From NCBI GenBank assembly GCA_015179025.1, contig WHUX01000084.1:124001-188000 (forward strand): a stretch of 64,000 bases of DNA. The letters are read 5' to 3'. Positions within the stretch are counted from its first letter, which is position 1. Each line of letters starts with the position of its first letter. Below, in pieces: positions 59,863 to 64,000 of this stretch. A model generated the notes under the pieces. That model did no database searches. It had not been told where the DNA came from and worked only from the letters and a program-made list of their open reading frames with translations. The translations under genes were made by a program, and so were the position numbers. Source of the stretch: Terfezia claveryi. Taxonomy: Eukaryota; Ascomycota; Pezizomycetes; Pezizales; Pezizaceae.

Positions 59863-62800
59863 CTATGATGTCTTTGGTAGCTTTGGTTAAGCACAAAACC
59901 TCCCAATCGGCTAGGGCCTTAAGGAATAAATGAGGCAAAATTGAAGAGCTTCCTATCATTGAAGTAGATGGGACTGTAAACCTGGATGGGGTATGGGAAC
60001 CTTTCCTGTCTGCCAATGTTCAAAAATGGTGGCCAAAACAAATTATTAAGCTAATGAGTGGGTGTACTGTAAGTGCTATTATGATTTGATTTAATTTGAT
60101 TATATGATATTAACTGTATCTATAGGCCCTAGAAAAATTTTCAGAAAAAATTATATTGGGTGGCTGTATATGGATTCTTTAAAGTCTGAAACTGAAATCA
60201 GCTTTTTTTAAAAGCAACTTTGAATTGTATATGGCCTACAAAAGAGGGAGTAATAGATGTGGCTGGCGAAGTAAAGACTTTAAAGAGTTATATCTCTAAA
60301 CTACAAAACACTTTTTATGGGATGTTTCTGAAGTTGTCTCAATTATGGGTTCAAGGGTCTAAGGGGGTGGCATTCCAATATGAGCTTTGGGAGGCAAGAG
60401 GTAAAAGGGTTGCTCTGCGGAGACTATCGATTATGGAGGTAGAGAAATGGTTTGAATTTATGAATAAGGAATATGACAGCATTTGGTATCCTATTGTATT
60501 TGTCATAGATCCTATTATGTGGACAATAGCTGGAAGTACAAAAGGAATATCCAATGCACTAATGACTTTCTATCAAGAATTACGAGTGTTTACTTTGGTG
60601 ATCTTTGTTCATTTCATCACAATCTTATATACTAGAAGGACTAGTCAATGAGTTTTGAGCAATGCCATGTGCCTAAAAGTGTTTGATGCAATATATTTAG
60701 GAAATAGTAAGGACTGGCCACCTTTCTTGAGGAAGGCTGAGCATCCAAGAAATACTTAGGCTTGGGAGTAGTTGGGCTTAAATTATGATCTTCATAAGTT
60801 TTATGACCATTATACTGATATAGTTGAAAGATTGGAAGAAAAGTTGTTGAATGAAAGTAATGATATGGGCATTGAAGTAGAGAGGTTGAGGGAGCCTGAA
60901 AATGGAGTAGAGGGAATTTCTGAAAATAGAGTAAGACAGAATAAAGCTGGCGATAAAATAGATAGAGAAGTAATTGAAATTGATAGAGTAAAAGTTGACG
61001 ATTGGGGAGGTGAACAAGCAGAGATGGAGGTAAATGAAGGAAAGGGTGATAGGGATGAAGTAAATATAGAAAATAGAAAGAGGAAGGAACGATACTTGGA
61101 GCAGGAGGATAGGGGGAGTAAAACTAGTGAGAAATCAGTTGAAGTAAGGGAAGTGGAGCATGAAGATAGAGTTGGAAAAAAGGTAGAGGGATTTGATTTA
61201 GAAGCTATAGGTGATATTCCTGAATTGACAATGGAGTTGGGGAATGAGTGGTTGACAGTATTATTAAGGGGCATTACTAGTGAGGAATTTATGATTTGAG
61301 CAGGCCTGGTAATACTGGTATAGTTTGCATGTATCGAAAGAGAAGTTTGTGAGGATTGGTAGTTGGATAATAGGATTGCTGAATTGGTGTAGCCCCGTCT
61401 TACTGAATCACAGATGGCAGAGTAAGTATTGTATAAAGTGTATTGCCATTGAGTATGTTATGCTAATATGAGGAAATAGTTATATTATAGAGGAGGCAAT
61501 CCGAATTTCACTGTTGGGACTACATGGGATATCTCATTAGTCAGTATATGCCTCTACTGAGCTTCGTATAAGGTATGATAAGTTATATATGTTATAGGAG
61601 AAGAAAAGAAAGAGAGAAAAAAGGGTGGCCGATAATTGTTAGAAAAAAGCTGTAGTGGAAATTCAAGTGGCCAAACGCTGGAATGTAATGTAAAAGGAGT
61701 TAGATAAACAGGTTGAAGAAACAAAACAGGAGAAAAGGAATTTGAGGGATACCTTAGCAGAGGTGGATTTGAGAAAAAGGGGGATATTAAGTTCAGTAGA
61801 TGAGGAAGAAGCTTCACAAGAATTGGAAACCAATTCAGATCTAAAGGTTAAAGAAGTTAGAGCTTTAAGTTGGATTAAGAAGCATATGGGTTTGGAGACG
61901 AATAAGAAACTAGTGTTACTAAAAAAGGGAATCACCTTGGAGACCTCATCTAAAAAACTAGTACTAAGTACACCACAGAAAATGACTCCACAGAAAGGAG
62001 GAGGGGATTAGGTTACTTCATGTCGGAGTCAGGAAACTCCATGAGGTCAGATAGTTGGTAGGAAACAGCCATCTTTGATAACGCCGAAAAAGAAAATGCC
62101 TGGTGATGAAGGGGTTTCACTTGGAGTGCTTAGGATAAAAGTGGAGGAGCAAGACCTTTCGGAAAATATTGTGGGCAATGATGCGATTAAAAGGAATGCA
62201 CAAGCAACTGGATCCATGAGTCAAGGATTTAGAAGAGGCGCTCCTGGAGGGGGATATCAGTATAAGTATGTAATGCCAATACATGGGGGGTGGGGTAGTT
62301 CTTGGATACCTTATGGGTAGTATGGTAAAGGTAGTGGGTGGGGAGGGATAAGTGGTCTAGGGATGGGTGCTCCAAAAATGGGTAGTTCGGGAATGGGTGG
62401 TTTAGAAATGGGTGGTTCAGGAATGAATGGTTTAGGGATAGGTGGTCGAGGAATGGGTGGGATGGGGATAGGTAGGATGGGAAAGGGTGGGATGGGGATA
62501 GGTAGTCTGGGGATGGGTGGTCTAGAGATGGGTGGTTCGGGGATGGGTGGTCCAAAAATGGGTAGTACGGGGATGAATGGTTCGGAGATGGGTGGTTCGG
62601 GGATAGGTAGTTCGGGGATAGGTAGTCCGAGGATAGGTGGTTCGAGGATGGGTAGTCTGAGAATGGGTGGTCCAAGGATGGGTCCTTACAAGGGTTTTAG
62701 TCATAGTAGTCTAAGTGGTCTAGTTAATCCTGTCGGTATAGGGTATTACACTAGAAATAGGCAAAGCTCTATATATGAGATCCCAGTGGGCGGTTTTCAA

Positions 62801-63349
62801 AATCCGGCTAGCTTTAGAGCTTGAAGTGGTTCGGACAGCCCTAGCTTTCTGACAATAGGGAATATAAAGTATGTAAATATGACTAAGAAGCAAGTAGTGA
62901 GGGCTGAAGTGGGTGCTATAAGTAGAGCTAAAAGTGTGGAGTCTAGGACAATGAGATCAGAACCAGTAGGTGTATCACCACTTCTGGAGGCAGCCAATGC
63001 TAAAAGTGTGATGAAAGTTGCAGGAGTAAAAGATGTGGTGATAATAGAAGTAAATGCATTGGCTCAGGTAGTAGAACAAAATCTGGAGCAGGATATTGGG
63101 AATGTAGAGCCGGTTAAGGAAAGGGGTAGTAAGGGAGTAGGAGAGTTATCAGCTAGTGTGGGGGTTAATACAGCAGATAAAGTTAGGACTGATCCAAATA
63201 TTGAGAATAATTTGAAGGGTAGGGGAGAAGGCAATAGGAAGCCAGAGCTAAAGGCAGACTCAAAGAGGAAGTCATTAGGGCATGCTAAGAGACTGGCTCC
63301 AAATTGGAATGATGATACCATAGAGGATGATGATCTCATCCCAGTATAA
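59863..63349 (+). pseudogene. RIP-decayed long coding locus of unknown function
   Basis: A once-long protein can be followed with interruptions. Exon 59863-60068 (MMSLVALVKHKTSQS, with an in-frame TGA in LRNK*GKIEEL) is followed by a plausible intron at 60069-60126. One frame then runs ~60200-61299, with TGA at 60651 and TAG at about 60757 and 60768, and sensible text on both sides (SNAMCLKVFDAIYLG, DWPPFLRKAEHPRNT). A second frame runs ~61600-63349 and includes WNVM*KELDKQVEE, GGD*VTSCRSQETP*GQ, SSWIPYG*YGKGSG and NPASFRA*SGSDSP. Nearly all stops are explained by CGA-to-TGA, CAG-to-TAG or CAA-to-TAA. The protein had helical and coiled-coil parts, Met-Gly repeats and a charged C-terminus. I do not recognise it. 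Since RIP needs duplicates, related copies should exist. Confidence 0.7.
62363..62690 (+). repeat. 15-bp Met-Gly minisatellite
   Basis: About 20 units resembling GGGATGGGTGGTTCG encode MGGSG-type pentapeptides inside the decayed locus. The plus strand has frequent GGG and GGGG runs, so it could form G-quadruplexes. Confidence 0.9.
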
Positions 63350-63505
63350 TAGCTCTGGTATTAACTGCCTAGGGAATAGTTATGAGGGTAATGTATAGAG
63401 GGAAATGACAAAGTTAGAAGGGTATGAGATCGGATTGTTAGATAGCTAGAATAACGAATTAATTCCTTCAAATGAATGTTCAGTGCCAGGTCTTGTGTTC
63501 TTGTG

Positions 63506-63939
63506 CCCTCTTTAGTTCTCATTATATTAACTATATATATCTCCGAAACAATCAAAAAAGGTTCAGAAATGGAGCTCTCTTCTAGAGATCTTTTCTTAGG
63601 CTTTAATAACTTTGGGCCTTTGCTTCGGCAGAAATTTGATTCTTTTTCATTAATTTAGAGTAGAATAAGTGAGGTATATGGTAAGGTGAAGTAGATGTTC
63701 CAGTTGGCGTGCTAGGTTCATAAAATTCTTGGCATTGTCAATTATTGACCCTCTTTAGTTCTCATTATATCAACTATATATATTTCTGAAACAATCAAAG
63801 AAGGTCCGGAGATAGAGTTCTCTTCTGGAGATCTTTTCTTGGCTTCAATAACTTTGGGCCTTTACTCCAGTAGAAATCTGATTCTTCCTCATTAATTTGA
63901 AGCAAAATAAGTAAGGTATATAGTAAGGTAAAGTAGATA
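63506..63939. repeat. Direct duplication, ~192 bp, period 243 bp
   Basis: Copies at 63506-63697 and 63749-63939 share CCTCTTTAGTTCTCATTATAT, GAAACAATCAAA, GATCTTTTCTT and ACTTTGGGCCTTT. Most differences are C/T or G/A. Confidence 0.85.
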
Positions 63940-64000
63940 GTGAGAATAGTTGACAACATCCAGGTTCATTACATCACCTGCATTGCAAGTAATGGCTAGA
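63940..64000. other. Window end, nothing recognised
   Basis: No feature is visible in the last bases. Confidence 0.4.

Noticed and set aside
1..64000. tRNA, rRNA and CRISPR features
   Set aside because: I looked for T-loop motifs, rRNA blocks and spaced repeats and found none that hold up by eye.

Overview
The window looks like nuclear DNA of a filamentous ascomycete (Pezizomycotina). Supporting signs are short GT-AG introns of 47-63 nt with CTAAC/CTGAC-like branch sites, a Zn2Cys6 transcription factor of the FarA/Ctf1 type, Tad-like non-LTR retrotransposons, a Fot1/pogo transposon, and C-to-T/G-to-A decay typical of RIP. I cannot name the genus. The DNA is gene-poor: two multi-exon genes can be modelled with confidence, a few small or partial genes are possible, and most of the rest is repeats and unassignable sequence.

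Layout. Positions 1-17.7 kb hold many fragments of one LINE family. All share the same 3' tail, several are only 40-120 bp long, and many have clear target-site duplications (TSDs). A LINE C-terminal coding fragment (5.2-5.9 kb), a hAT-type MITE (11.9 kb), a mariner-type MITE (17.5 kb), a Cys-rich ORF (7.0-7.6 kb) and a 148-residue ORF (16.2-16.6 kb) are also here. From 17.7 to 28.4 kb I see no firm gene. A complete five-exon FarA/Ctf1-like regulator lies at 28.39-31.40 kb (+), followed by microsatellites and a gene-free stretch to 38.5 kb. A complete four-exon gene of unknown function lies at 38.52-42.72 kb (-); it encodes 1341 residues and ends in ten tandem repeats of up to 45 residues.

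A RIP-decayed Fot1/pogo transposon with 22-bp terminal inverted repeats occupies 44.27-46.51 kb. A small secreted-protein gene is likely at 48.45-48.84 kb and an ankyrin-repeat fragment at 50.1-50.5 kb. From 52.7 to 57.6 kb there is a three-level nest: a LINE tail was invaded by a fold-back element with arms of about 700 bp, and one arm of that was invaded by a 2987-bp LINE derivative that keeps its 5' end, gag-like ORF and tail but has no reverse transcriptase. A hypothetical gene follows at 58.1-59.05 kb (-). The last 4 kb (59.9-63.35 kb) are the remains of one long protein-coding locus full of transition-type stop codons, including a Met-Gly minisatellite, then a 243-bp-period direct duplication.

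The genes do not form a recognisable pathway or cluster. The main theme is the LINE family: one autonomous-type fragment, one gag-only derivative and about fifteen tail copies, all carrying two adjacent potential RNA hairpins whose stems vary in a compensatory way.
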